64,000 nt of DNA from Pedosphaera sp. (GTDB lineage Bacteria > Verrucomicrobiota > Verrucomicrobiia > Limisphaerales > AAA164-E04): contig NZFL01000026.1 in the NCBI GenBank assembly GCA_002690655.1, forward strand, positions 49,611 to 113,610, in the 5' to 3' direction. The notes beneath the pieces were generated by a model that was not told the origin of the DNA, made no database searches, and saw nothing but the letters and a program-made list of their open reading frames with translations. Numbering within the stretch: the first letter of the stretch is position 1; the number at the start of each line of letters is the position of its first letter. The position numbers and the translations under genes were made by a program. This document shows positions 18,397 to 27,349 of this stretch, one piece after another.

Positions 18397-19884
18397 ATGA
18401 TCATGGCTAAGGTATTGTTGGTTGATGATGAGGTAACCATGGTTCAATTGGTCGCAGACTCATTACGCAGTTGGGGACATGAAGTGCATCCTTACTCCAA
18501 TGGTCCTGCTGCTCTGGAGGCTCTGGAAGAAATTCAGCCAGAAGTAATTATCACAGATCTCTATCTTGATAAAACAAGGGCATTCGGTCTGGACCTGCTC
18601 AAACATACCAAAAAAGTTCTCCCTTCAGCGGTAGTCATTGTTGTGACTGGATTTGGTTCCATTGAAACTGCTGTTGAAGCCATGAAACACGGCTCTTTTG
18701 ATTATCTGGAAAAACCATTCAAACTTGATGAACTCAAGCTGAGCTTGGACCGCGCTCTCTCCTACAATGAGGCAGTTTCAGAAAATGCATACTTGCGGAA
18801 GCAGTTGAAGAGGAAATATCAGTTTAATCAAATCACTGGTTCATCCGCTAAAATGCAGGAAGTCTTCAAGATGATCGAACGTGTTGCAGACACCGACAGC
18901 ACCGTGCTCATCCTGGGCCAAAGCGGTACAGGCAAGGAACTTGTTGCTAAGGCGCTCCATTTCAACAGTAAGCGTAAAACAAATCCCTTTATCCCGATCA
19001 ATTGCAGCGCACTCCCTGAAAACCTTCTGGAGTCTGAATTATTTGGCCACCGCAAGGGCGCGTTCACTGGTGCTTTTAGCGATAAAAAAGGTCTATTTGA
19101 AGAAGCCGATGGGGGGACAATTTTTCTGGATGAAATCGGGACCATGCCCCCTACTCTGCAGAGCCGTCTGCTGCGTGTACTACAAGAAAAGGAAGTTCGC
19201 AGAGTAGGTGATAACACTCCAGTTCAGGTCAACGTTCGAGTTTTATCAGCAACCAATGAGAAATTGGAAGATCGCATCAAGCAAGGTGAGTTTCGTGAAG
19301 ATTTATATTATCGACTCAACGTCATTCCCATTCACCTTCCCCCTCTCAAGGAACGTCGTGATGATATCCCATTGCTTGTCGCCCATTTCCTGAAAGACAA
19401 AATACACTCGCGAACAGGTAAATCTTTTCAGGTCAGCAAGGTGTGCATGGAGGCTATGTCGCTTCATTCCTGGCCGGGTAATGTCAGAGAACTTCAGAAT
19501 GTCGTGGAACGAGCATGTGCTTTGAGTGAGTCTCATGTGATCAGGAGGCAGGACATGCCAGCCATGATTGCTGACCTTGTCAATCAGGACGACGAAGGAA
19601 TCGAAACTGGCTTCATCGAAAAGGCAGCCGAAAAAGAGGTCGAGGAAAAACTGTTCCAATTGGAGCAAGCGCCGGACGTCGGTATCCATGCTTCGAGTCC
19701 CGATCAAGTTACCAGCGCAAATGCAGGCTCCCTGAAGCCGCTCAAACATTTCCTGCGTGAACAGGAAGTTGCGTATATCAATCGAGTCATGACACATTAT
19801 GGAGGGGACAAAGAAGAAGCGGCAACATTACTTGAAGTGTCTCTTGCGACATTGTATCGCAAGCTTTCGGAAGAAGAAAGCTGA
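18397..19884 (+). CDS. Sigma-54-dependent response regulator (NtrC family)
   Basis: 495 residues in the order receiver, AAA+ and Fis-type DNA-binding domain. The receiver has the acid pair Asp10-Asp11, the phosphoacceptor Asp54 and Lys106 in EKPFK. The AAA+ domain has GQSGTGKE (Walker A), GAFTGA at 221-226, which contacts sigma-54, and a DEIG Walker B. The C-terminus ends in a Fis-like helix-turn-helix (EEAATLLEVSLATLYRKL). About 70 residues of variable linker separate AAA+ and HTH. It should activate sigma-54 promoters when phosphorylated. No histidine kinase is adjacent; the only one in the window (53506-55260) is 34 kb away and lacks a neighbouring regulator, so pairing is possible but unproven. 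The start may be Met1 or Met3. Confidence 0.93.
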   Translation: MIMAKVLLVDDEVTMVQLVADSLRSWGHEVHPYSNGPAALEALEEIQPEVIITDLYLDKTRAFGLDLLKHTKKVLPSAVVIVVTGFGSIETAVEAMKHGSFDYLEKPFKLDELKLSLDRALSYNEAVSENAYLRKQLKRKYQFNQITGSSAKMQEVFKMIERVADTDSTVLILGQSGTGKELVAKALHFNSKRKTNPFIPINCSALPENLLESELFGHRKGAFTGAFSDKKGLFEEADGGTIFLDEIGTMPPTLQSRLLRVLQEKEVRRVGDNTPVQVNVRVLSATNEKLEDRIKQGEFREDLYYRLNVIPIHLPPLKERRDDIPLLVAHFLKDKIHSRTGKSFQVSKVCMEAMSLHSWPGNVRELQNVVERACALSESHVIRRQDMPAMIADLVNQDDEGIETGFIEKAAEKEVEEKLFQLEQAPDVGIHASSPDQVTSANAGSLKPLKHFLREQEVAYINRVMTHYGGDKEEAATLLEVSLATLYRKLSEEES

Positions 19885-19933
19885 CTTTCTTTTCATCATT
19901 CAAGCGGGTTTACCCTTGGGATTCCAATAGATC

Positions 19934-22486
19934 ATGATCCCGACAGACATCGGTTCAAAACTAGACTCACAATTGGCCTTGAATAAGGTCACTATTCCGG
20001 ATCTATGGCAGCAGGATGCTGTCAATGCCTTGCGCCAAGGCAAGGATGTCGTGGTCCATGCTCCAACCGGTGCAGGTAAAACGCTTATTTTTGAGCTCTG
20101 GTCAAATCAAGGAAAACTCAAGAAATCACAGGCCATCTATACCGTTCCAACAAGAGCCTTGGCAAATGACAAATTGGCGGAATGGAGATCACGCGACTGG
20201 AATGTCGGCATCGCAACAGGTGATCTGGCTGAGAACCTTGACGCCCCCATTTTAGTTGCAACCCTGGAAACCCAAAAAAGCCGATTAATCCAAGGTGACG
20301 GCCCCAAGTTGCTGATTGTAGATGAATACCAGATGATTGGAGATCAGGATCGCGGCCTGAATTACGAATTAGCCTTGGCTCTGGCGCCATCAAATACGCA
20401 ATTATTGCTCCTGAGCGGCAGTGTCGCCAACCCTCAACATGTCGTAAAATGGCTCTCGGGGCTGGGCAGGAATGTCGAGCTAGTTCAGCACCACCACCGC
20501 CCCGTTCCTCTGGAGGAAATAGCTCCCATCCATCTTCCTCATCAATTACCTCGAGAAATGAGAAGTTACTGGGCCAAATTTACAGCCAAAAGTTTAGCTG
20601 AGGGATTGGGCCCCATACTGCTATTTGCCCCCAGAAGACGCGCAGCTGAAAAACTGGCACAGGAACTCAGCATGCAGCTCCCCAATCCAAATCCGCTCAA
20701 ACTCAACGAGGACCAGAAGCATGTGGTTGGAGACAGGATGGCAAAAATGCTTTCATGCCGTATCGCATACCATCACAGTGGATTGAGCTACGCCGCTCGA
20801 GCAGGAGTCATTGAACCCTTGGCCAAAGCCGGGCAGCTACGCATTGTCGTAGCCACCATGGGACTTGCTGCTGGTATTAACTTTTCCTTGCGCAGTGTTT
20901 GCCTGGTAGGCGATTCCTATCGTCGGGACTATCAGGAATTCCCGATTAACCCTGATGAATTACTTCAAATGTTTGGACGCGCAGGTCGACGCGGTATTGA
21001 TGAAATCGGTTATGTACTTGTAGGTGGGAATTCTGTTCGCCTCAGAGATGGACATCCGGCAAGACTATCAAGAAGCGGCATGGTGGATTGGAATGCCCTT
21101 TTGGCGATCATGCACACTGCATCACTGAACGGTAAAAACCCCTACTCTGAGGCGGTTCGTGTGCAGGAAAGGCTATTCACTACAAAACCTATTTTTCTTG
21201 GGGTCGAAAACGCCATGAAAAACCCCCACACTCCGTGCAAACTGGGAACCGATGCCGAGCGCGCAAGGTATGTTAAGAAGAAAGTCCGCCAAATTCTCAA
21301 TAGTGAGGGCGAATGGGATTACGATCCAGTCGTTCAGGAAGTCCCCATGGAGCGCGTCAGTGTTCCGGTGTATCAAAATCGTGATGGTGAGACTTTGTAT
21401 TGGTGGAAACTCAAAGATACACCCAAGGATATGACAGATTGGTCCATATCCCACCTCCAACCTGCTTTAAGCGTTCCCGATATCGTATCCAAACTTGGAG
21501 ATGGACGCCTCTGTGTACTCGATGATTGTGGCAAATATAAAATCTACGGCAAAGTCCTGTCAGCCGCCGATCGTTTGCATAATGGCAAAATTATTTTGTC
21601 TAAATGGGTGCGCCGCATGACTCAATGGCGAGGCCGGCAGGTTTCTGATGGTATTTGGCAGAAACGCATTCAGCCGTTAATTCGAAAGAGAATGGATCAA
21701 AAGGGAGCCCAAGTAGTGAAGTTTATTGAGAAAAAGAACTCGATAGATGTATTGCTTAACCACGGCAAGCAAACTCTGAACGTCCCCACGGACCGCCATG
21801 GTATCGCTCTCTGGGGAGCAGCCGTTCGTAAAGTTGCTCCTTCCTCATGTCAAACTTGCAATATAGTTGACACCTGTAAAACCTTGTCGATAAAAACCGG
21901 CACTGCCATGTTATGGAGACGCCTAAAGCTGATTGATGCCGACGGCATCCCGACCCGTCGTGGCAGGGTGGTGAGTTTTTATTCCCATGGTGATGGACTG
22001 GCAGTCGCCGCCGCTTTGGAAGATGAAAGCTATCCTTTGAATGATTTGATATATGACATGGCCAATCTTCACGCCGGCCATCGTTTCAGCCGAGACGAAA
22101 ATCGCTGGAGCGGGAGAATGGCCATGAGATGCCATGATGCTTATGGTTTTCAAAATATTGCAGGCTATCTCGAAAATGGAATCCCCACTCAATATGGCTT
22201 TGGCGCTGAGTTCATCGTAATGGATGTGCACTCCAACGGGCTCAACAAATACAAATGGGTTACTGATTTTCTGGGAGCAGGAGATATTGACCGCATCATC
22301 ATAGAATGGCGCAGTCTCCTGCGCCAGACCCTTCACTCACCGGCACTGGAATGGGAGCGCTGGATTCATTTCAAGGAATTGGCACGCAAGATCCTGGATG
22401 AAACTGAATCTCCGACCCTTAAAGACCTACCGCCATTGGAGTATGAACAGAAACAAAGAGTGAATCATGCATTACGCATGCGATAA
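19934..22486 (+). CDS. Ski2-like superfamily II DEAD/DEAH-box helicase with Cys cluster
   Basis: 850 residues. Motif I is HAPTGAGKT (42-50), motif Ia PTRALAND, motif II DEYQ (130-133), motif III SGSVAN (161-166), and motif VI QMFGRAGRRG around 345, with TMGLAAGINF before it, as in Ski2-like helicases (Hel308, Brr2, RecQ-like relatives). The C-terminal half has no domain I can name; it contains Cys639-x2-Cys642-x5-Cys648 and a further Cys-His (MRCHDAYG) near 731, which could bind a metal. RNA or DNA substrate cannot be decided. It follows the NtrC-type regulator by 49 bp on the same strand, but nothing suggests that they act together. Confidence 0.87.
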   Translation: MIPTDIGSKLDSQLALNKVTIPDLWQQDAVNALRQGKDVVVHAPTGAGKTLIFELWSNQGKLKKSQAIYTVPTRALANDKLAEWRSRDWNVGIATGDLAENLDAPILVATLETQKSRLIQGDGPKLLIVDEYQMIGDQDRGLNYELALALAPSNTQLLLLSGSVANPQHVVKWLSGLGRNVELVQHHHRPVPLEEIAPIHLPHQLPREMRSYWAKFTAKSLAEGLGPILLFAPRRRAAEKLAQELSMQLPNPNPLKLNEDQKHVVGDRMAKMLSCRIAYHHSGLSYAARAGVIEPLAKAGQLRIVVATMGLAAGINFSLRSVCLVGDSYRRDYQEFPINPDELLQMFGRAGRRGIDEIGYVLVGGNSVRLRDGHPARLSRSGMVDWNALLAIMHTASLNGKNPYSEAVRVQERLFTTKPIFLGVENAMKNPHTPCKLGTDAERARYVKKKVRQILNSEGEWDYDPVVQEVPMERVSVPVYQNRDGETLYWWKLKDTPKDMTDWSISHLQPALSVPDIVSKLGDGRLCVLDDCGKYKIYGKVLSAADRLHNGKIILSKWVRRMTQWRGRQVSDGIWQKRIQPLIRKRMDQKGAQVVKFIEKKNSIDVLLNHGKQTLNVPTDRHGIALWGAAVRKVAPSSCQTCNIVDTCKTLSIKTGTAMLWRRLKLIDADGIPTRRGRVVSFYSHGDGLAVAAALEDESYPLNDLIYDMANLHAGHRFSRDENRWSGRMAMRCHDAYGFQNIAGYLENGIPTQYGFGAEFIVMDVHSNGLNKYKWVTDFLGAGDIDRIIIEWRSLLRQTLHSPALEWERWIHFKELARKILDETESPTLKDLPPLEYEQKQRVNHALRMR

Positions 22487-22518
22487 CTCATGATGCGATT
22501 TAAGATCACTGCTTGTCC

Positions 22519-25215
22519 TCAGGGCTGTCCTGAGCTCACTTGAAAGAACAGGTTTGTGTGATCATTGAACCATTCATTCAGAATAAAAGTTTCAACGTTT
22601 CGCTCCAAGGTATCCGCCTTCCAGGTTTGCCACTCATTGAGATCTTCCGCAAACTCTATAAGGTATGACTGTCCCGGATGGCCTTCCAGCTTTAATCCTA
22701 TCGACATTTGGTCATTTATCCTCGCAGAGAACATGGAGATATTCAGGGCCGTTCCGTCAGGCGGCGGCATCACAGTCGAATCCAGTAAGATGAATCTTGC
22801 CTGATTTGGATAAGCAATTTGATAGGAATCATGAGGCATCAGGGAAAGAACCATGGTTTCATCTGGTTCTTCCAATTCATCTTCAATTGGAGCCAAATTC
22901 AAGATACCTGTTGTTGCCTCCTTCTGGATGAGGACTGGACCTTGACCTTGCAATATAAATAAGTCCTGATTCAAGGTAACATTTCCTTGGAGAGTAAAAT
23001 TCACCCATAACTCTCTCTCCTCGTAACCCAGTCGGTGGATCCTCAAATGCTCACTGGGCAGTAGGCTTTCCGGTCCGGCCGCGAGGGCTGTAGTGATCAT
23101 GTCGATTCCATTAAAAAACTCAGACAGATCGCGGCTTGATTTATCAAATTGCCAGAAAACATAAGGTTTCTCAGATCCAACAATGACATCCTCCCATTCA
23201 GTGGAAATCGTGAGATGGTTGATTAGAATGCGTCCCATCCCGCTTGATCGACTCGCAGGTTGCCGAAAGGAAAAACCATTGATATTGGATGAAGTGGTTT
23301 CATCCTGGGCCACAATGTGCGCTGTCTGAAAACTATCAGGATCTATCCACAATCGAGTAAGGCTTTGTCCAGGTGTGAAACCCAGGATCAGCCTCAAGCT
23401 CACGGGGGCAACAAAGACCTGGGGAAACCAAATATCGCCAGTCGATTGCCCATTGGATATGCCGAATTCAAATGTTCCTTCTGCTGGATTAACAGCCCTT
23501 GAAAACAGGCGCCCTTTGAAGGTTGATGAAGTATTTCCCCGAAAGTGCGCCCAATAATTACCTTCACCTTGAGGAGCTTTGGCCACAAATAAATCCATTC
23601 CTACAAACACTTCATATGCAGTATTTGATATTGTCTCAACGGATCCAGAGACTGGAATATCAATCATGATATCCTCACTTTGGGTTTCATTTAAATCTAG
23701 TTGACCTTCAAATACATTCAATTCATCACTACTTCCACTTGTGTGTTTCCATTTACCAGAGGATACATTGGTCACTGGCCCTGATTGATAATCGAAGGAC
23801 TCCGACAGGAGCATACCCTCAAAATCATCATTCAAAATTTCGACACTGATCTGATTGTTTTTGATCTGATATCGTTCCGATGGATGCAGTCGAAGTTGAA
23901 ACCATTCTGGCATTTCTGGAACCGAATCATCCAGCAACGCGAGCTTGTGCGTTAAATGCTCTTGCCCTGAGGAAAACGACACTGAAAAAGGAAACGACGC
24001 ATCAAAATCGACTCCTTTTTCAGTATGGCCTTCAAGCATCCAATCTACCTGCAAGGGAAGTGATAGATCACCCGTTCGATACAAGTTAATCTCAATGAAA
24101 CCATCCACTCCTTCCGTCACTGTCACCGTGGGTGTTGATATTTCGACAGTCGTGAGATCATCATCCAGAATTTCCCAAATCAAGGGATTGAGTCCCAACA
24201 TTCTTACCTTATCGGATACTTGAACAGTCATTTCAATCGTTTCTGTTCCCTCCTTCAAAGCATCATTTACAAGCTTGCATTGAATTTCTGCAAAGGCCTG
24301 ATCAGGTAAAAAGGAAATAAGTTCAGGCGCACCCCGGTAATCAAGCCCAAACTCTGCTGTTCCTCCCCAAATCAATTCCAGGTCAAGCACACCATCAAGT
24401 GGCCCTCTTCTTTCCATTCGAACAATTAAGGAGGGTTCTCCCCTTTCGGGGAGAACCTTGTCGTTGCTGTGCATTCTCAAGGTTGGTTCCTGAATCTCAG
24501 CACTTGCCGATAAGTCGCTGAATTCAGTCGAGATCTTGAGGTGATCTATTTGAATTGTTCCAATGCCGGAAGACTGACGAATGGCAAACTGATTGATTGA
24601 CTTTACTGAGACGGAATCCGTTGCTACTGCAGTAAGGTCGGATTCCTGATCAGGATCAATTCCCAGGCGAGTAACAGCCACGGATGGTTCATAACTCATC
24701 ACAATACGATAGGATTTGCCTGCCTCCAGAGCGGTCGGAAAAGCGACAGAGTCGACGAACTTCGACGCTCCATTACTGACACCTAGTTGATATCCTCCAT
24801 CATCCGAGGCAGCTATGAACAAGCGCCCGCGAAAAGTGGAGGAACCACCGCTTCTGAAATGTGCAAAATATCCGCCACCTGCTGTAGGTAGATCGACAAC
24901 TTGCAAGGTGAAACTGACAAACAGGGTCTCAGAGCTGGATTCATCATAGTCCGATTCACCAATAGCAACAGCGACATCCTCGGAGGCAGAAGATCTGATT
25001 ATCAGAGAACCTTCCTCGGTAACCAAATCACCTTCCTCTCCGCTACGATGTTGCCATGCCCCATTCGAAGCCCCAACAAGGGACCCGTCAGCAAGATCGA
25101 AATCCTGGTCGACAAGTGTGGCAGCATTTGCCACGCCCTCGAGCCCATGGACAGCCATTGCACAACTGAGCCCCAGCCATAGAAAACTCGGGAACCTATT
25201 ATTTAATATTTTCAT
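22519..25215 (-). CDS. Large secreted protein with duplicated beta-sandwich units and Calx-beta domains
   Basis: 898 residues with a signal peptide ending near ANA-ATL. A unit of about 200 residues occurs twice, at residues about 33-233 and 468-676. Matching landmarks are YFAHFRSGGSSTFRGRLF versus YWAHFRGNTSSTFKGRLF, then FGISNG-like, TRLGIDPD versus TRLWIDPD, and IQIDHLKISTEFSD versus ILINHLTISTEWED. These look like concanavalin/laminin-G-type sandwiches. Between and after them lie Calx-beta-like repeats (for example 'DDLTTVEISTPTVTVTEG', 'LDYRGAPELISFLPDQAFAE' patterns), which bind Ca2+ in other proteins. The last 80 residues carry the Y-L-I-E-F-A-E-DL-x-x-W module shared with the YHYH protein at 58622. 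Likely surface or matrix protein; function unknown. Transcribed alone on the minus strand. Confidence 0.85.
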   Translation of the reverse strand: MKILNNRFPSFLWLGLSCAMAVHGLEGVANAATLVDQDFDLADGSLVGASNGAWQHRSGEEGDLVTEEGSLIIRSSASEDVAVAIGESDYDESSSETLFVSFTLQVVDLPTAGGGYFAHFRSGGSSTFRGRLFIAASDDGGYQLGVSNGASKFVDSVAFPTALEAGKSYRIVMSYEPSVAVTRLGIDPDQESDLTAVATDSVSVKSINQFAIRQSSGIGTIQIDHLKISTEFSDLSASAEIQEPTLRMHSNDKVLPERGEPSLIVRMERRGPLDGVLDLELIWGGTAEFGLDYRGAPELISFLPDQAFAEIQCKLVNDALKEGTETIEMTVQVSDKVRMLGLNPLIWEILDDDLTTVEISTPTVTVTEGVDGFIEINLYRTGDLSLPLQVDWMLEGHTEKGVDFDASFPFSVSFSSGQEHLTHKLALLDDSVPEMPEWFQLRLHPSERYQIKNNQISVEILNDDFEGMLLSESFDYQSGPVTNVSSGKWKHTSGSSDELNVFEGQLDLNETQSEDIMIDIPVSGSVETISNTAYEVFVGMDLFVAKAPQGEGNYWAHFRGNTSSTFKGRLFSRAVNPAEGTFEFGISNGQSTGDIWFPQVFVAPVSLRLILGFTPGQSLTRLWIDPDSFQTAHIVAQDETTSSNINGFSFRQPASRSSGMGRILINHLTISTEWEDVIVGSEKPYVFWQFDKSSRDLSEFFNGIDMITTALAAGPESLLPSEHLRIHRLGYEERELWVNFTLQGNVTLNQDLFILQGQGPVLIQKEATTGILNLAPIEDELEEPDETMVLSLMPHDSYQIAYPNQARFILLDSTVMPPPDGTALNISMFSARINDQMSIGLKLEGHPGQSYLIEFAEDLNEWQTWKADTLERNVETFILNEWFNDHTNLFFQVSSGQP
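23190..23812 (-). repeat. Second copy of the ~200-residue repeat unit
   Basis: It runs from LLSESFDYQSG to ISTEWEDV and shares the HFRG...STFKGRLF, LTRLWIDPD and INHLTIST landmarks with the first copy. A few short insertions distinguish it, so the duplication is old. Confidence 0.75.
24515..25118 (-). repeat. First copy of the ~200-residue repeat unit
   Basis: Coding-level duplication inside the Calx-beta protein. It runs from the LVDQDFDLADG segment to ISTEFSDL and aligns by eye with the second copy at 23190-23812. Confidence 0.75.
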
Positions 25216-25444
25216 GATTGTATTTTATTTGAACATTAACGGAACAAGACAATCTTGAACCTGATACAATCATCTAAATACCTTTTAGTTACGCAATATC
25301 TAACAGCTCGTAAAAAGGGACATAGAATGCTAATACACGCCATTTAATTACACTATTTAGCTTTTCCATGAAAAAAAGCCATATTCAGGCAGCAATGCGT
25401 GCAGCATGGAAGGAAGTAATTCGAGAAGAAAGTTTTGATGTAAT

Positions 25445-26803
25445 TCAGCGAGCGGAGCGGTTTGTATCGGGTGCTGTCGCAAGATCATCCAGCGCCTTGT
25501 ATTTAGCTAGAAATGCTTCGCGTTCCTGCTCCAAGTTAGCCAGACGGCGGAGACCATTGTTTATGACCTGAGATTCACGCAAGATCAGTTGCCCACGTTG
25601 TTTAGGTGAAAAACCAACGCGTCCCAACTGATCTTTAAATTCACGAATAAAAGCCATGTATTTATCAACCAGAGGAATGACTTCAAGCAAGGATTGAGCT
25701 TTGAGCATTTGAAGTTGCCGAGTGATGTGATCTAAGGTGGAGATACGTTCTTCTCCTTTCCAATAAGCTAGGATATCTTGAAATGTAAACTGGCGCCAAG
25801 TGGGAAGACTTTCTTTATCAAGAGCAACTTTTGCTTGCGGATTCAGAATGGCACCCAGTTCAGAAAGGCTCTTGGCCATATCCCAGCGGCGCTGATCGTT
25901 GAACTGAGTCACGGATGCAGTGATAACTGCCCACCATTTCTCAAGCTCCAGCATGTTGGGAAATGAATCAGAGTAGGCCTGATGGAAAGCTGTTTGTGCA
26001 TTGAAGTATTGAGGTAATAATTCAACGAATCGATGCATGGAATCAACTCCCTGAGGAGTTTGCAATAGCTCCGCAAACATTAAGTGGGCGCTGTGCCGAA
26101 AATTGGAGCCTGAAGCAAGTTCTGGGCTTGCTTGAAAAACTTGCTCTGCCGTCAGCGGATCATTTTCCCTCAGAAATTTCTTGGCGAGAAAGGTTGGATT
26201 ACGCTTGTAGAACCAAGGCACAGGTTTGCCCGATCTGCCATTTAAATCCCCCACCTCGATCATGTCATCCACTGTCAATGAATGGTCTATCAGTGATGAA
26301 TGGACGACATATTGGCGCAAACCCTCAACGAGCCAGACAGGAGGATCGCACATGTGTTCAGGAGACGGCCGATTGACCATTTCCATTAAGATGACATGTA
26401 TAAGATTGCGAATCCATATGTCTTCACTGATCTTGGTTTTTAGCAGTACCCGGTATCCCCACCCGCTGGAGTAGCGCGTCGGAAAGGTCACGAATGACTG
26501 GGTTTTGCGTGACCCGGTACTGATTGTGATCCGAATCTTATTGCGCCAGGTGTCCTGTACCCCCAGAGCTTCCATGATTCCATCCTTAATCCTTTCTGCA
26601 GTCAAACTGATCAAGTCGGGTGTCAGCGCGATGAATCCTTGTCTGCGCTCGAGCGTGCTGAGATAAGGTGTGGATAGAGGATCGTTTGCCCAACTGATGA
26701 CAAACTGTCCACTTTTGCTCTGCAGTGTTTTCCCGTGACTTGTCGCCAGAAATATAGTCAACCCGATTCCCGCGAGGAGACGGGTTATCAAATTGCGATT
26801 CAT
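25445..26803 (-). CDS. Exported gluzincin-peptidase-like protein with broken metal site
   Basis: I use ATG 26803, which gives a clear signal peptide (MNRNLITRLLAGIGLTIFLA...); the frame is open to 26851. The region around residues 130-170 looks like an M1/'peptidase MA-like' gluzincin core: a helix with HVILM at 136-140 where active enzymes have H-E-x-x-H, then PPVWLVEGLRQYV, where WLxEG usually supplies the third zinc ligand (Glu160). The Glu and second His of the first motif are absent, so catalysis is unlikely. The rest is helical, with a coiled-coil-prone C-terminus (about 390-450). The fold assignment is inference from two motifs. It is followed on the same strand by the Calx-beta gene after 229 bp, which I see no link to. 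Confidence 0.7.
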   Translation of the reverse strand: MNRNLITRLLAGIGLTIFLATSHGKTLQSKSGQFVISWANDPLSTPYLSTLERRQGFIALTPDLISLTAERIKDGIMEALGVQDTWRNKIRITISTGSRKTQSFVTFPTRYSSGWGYRVLLKTKISEDIWIRNLIHVILMEMVNRPSPEHMCDPPVWLVEGLRQYVVHSSLIDHSLTVDDMIEVGDLNGRSGKPVPWFYKRNPTFLAKKFLRENDPLTAEQVFQASPELASGSNFRHSAHLMFAELLQTPQGVDSMHRFVELLPQYFNAQTAFHQAYSDSFPNMLELEKWWAVITASVTQFNDQRRWDMAKSLSELGAILNPQAKVALDKESLPTWRQFTFQDILAYWKGEERISTLDHITRQLQMLKAQSLLEVIPLVDKYMAFIREFKDQLGRVGFSPKQRGQLILRESQVINNGLRRLANLEQEREAFLAKYKALDDLATAPDTNRSAR

Positions 26804-26869
26804 GTTATTCAGGTGAAACAGCATGCCTTGAACCGACACGAATGATTCCAATGGTGCGACCGGATTGGA

Positions 26870-27178
26870 TTAAGAACTTTTCTTGGTCGCTTTTTTGGAT
26901 TTCTTGGTGGATGAGGACTTCGATTCCTTGGCAGGTGATGGCTTATCGCTCTTGGCTCCTGCCTTGTAGTTCTCACTGCGGTAGTCGGTGATATAGAACC
27001 CACTCCCCTTAAAGATAAGTCCCGCACCCGCCCCAATCGCTCTCTGAACCTTGCCTTTTCCCCATCGTTTTTTCTGACAGGCCTCTTTCGGGCAAGTGGT
27101 CAAAGCATCGTCTTTCATCGACTGGAACTGCTCAAATTCCAGCCCGCATTTTTCACATTGATATTCGTATGTTGGCAT
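26870..27178 (-). CDS. FmdB-family zinc-ribbon protein
   Basis: 102 residues. The first 60 form a small zinc ribbon with Cys8-x2-Cys11 and Cys29-x4-Cys34 (MPTYEYQCEKCG start), the hallmark of FmdB-type putative regulatory proteins. It includes the usual GLIFKGSGFYITDYR segment. The last 30 residues are Lys/Ser-rich and probably disordered. The name comes from a regulator linked to formamidase; the molecular role of most members is unknown. Upstream of the peptidase-like gene on the same strand, 66 bp apart if ATG 26803 is used. Confidence 0.9.
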   Translation of the reverse strand: MPTYEYQCEKCGLEFEQFQSMKDDALTTCPKEACQKKRWGKGKVQRAIGAGAGLIFKGSGFYITDYRSENYKAGAKSDKPSPAKESKSSSTKKSKKATKKSS

Positions 27179-27349
27179 AGTTTAAATGTTCGATCCAAGC
27201 AGCCATCCCTCCCCTTAATCAAGCTCCAGGGAGACTGGCAGAGTTTTCACATAACAAGCAAAAAACGGATATGCAGGAAAACTTCAAGTAAATTTCAGCT
27301 TCATTTTTCTTTGCATTTGAACGGCTGACAAGTAGGGATGGAAGCTTTC

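Noticed and set aside
25368..25571. 67-codon plus-strand frame starting MKKSHIQ
   Set aside because: The start looks fair, but most of it is antisense to the end of the peptidase-like gene and the product turns Arg/Ser-rich, typical of a shadow.
27179..27349. Glycine riboswitch before the GcvH-like gene
   Set aside because: I looked for paired glycine-binding domains but the leader is short and has no matching core.
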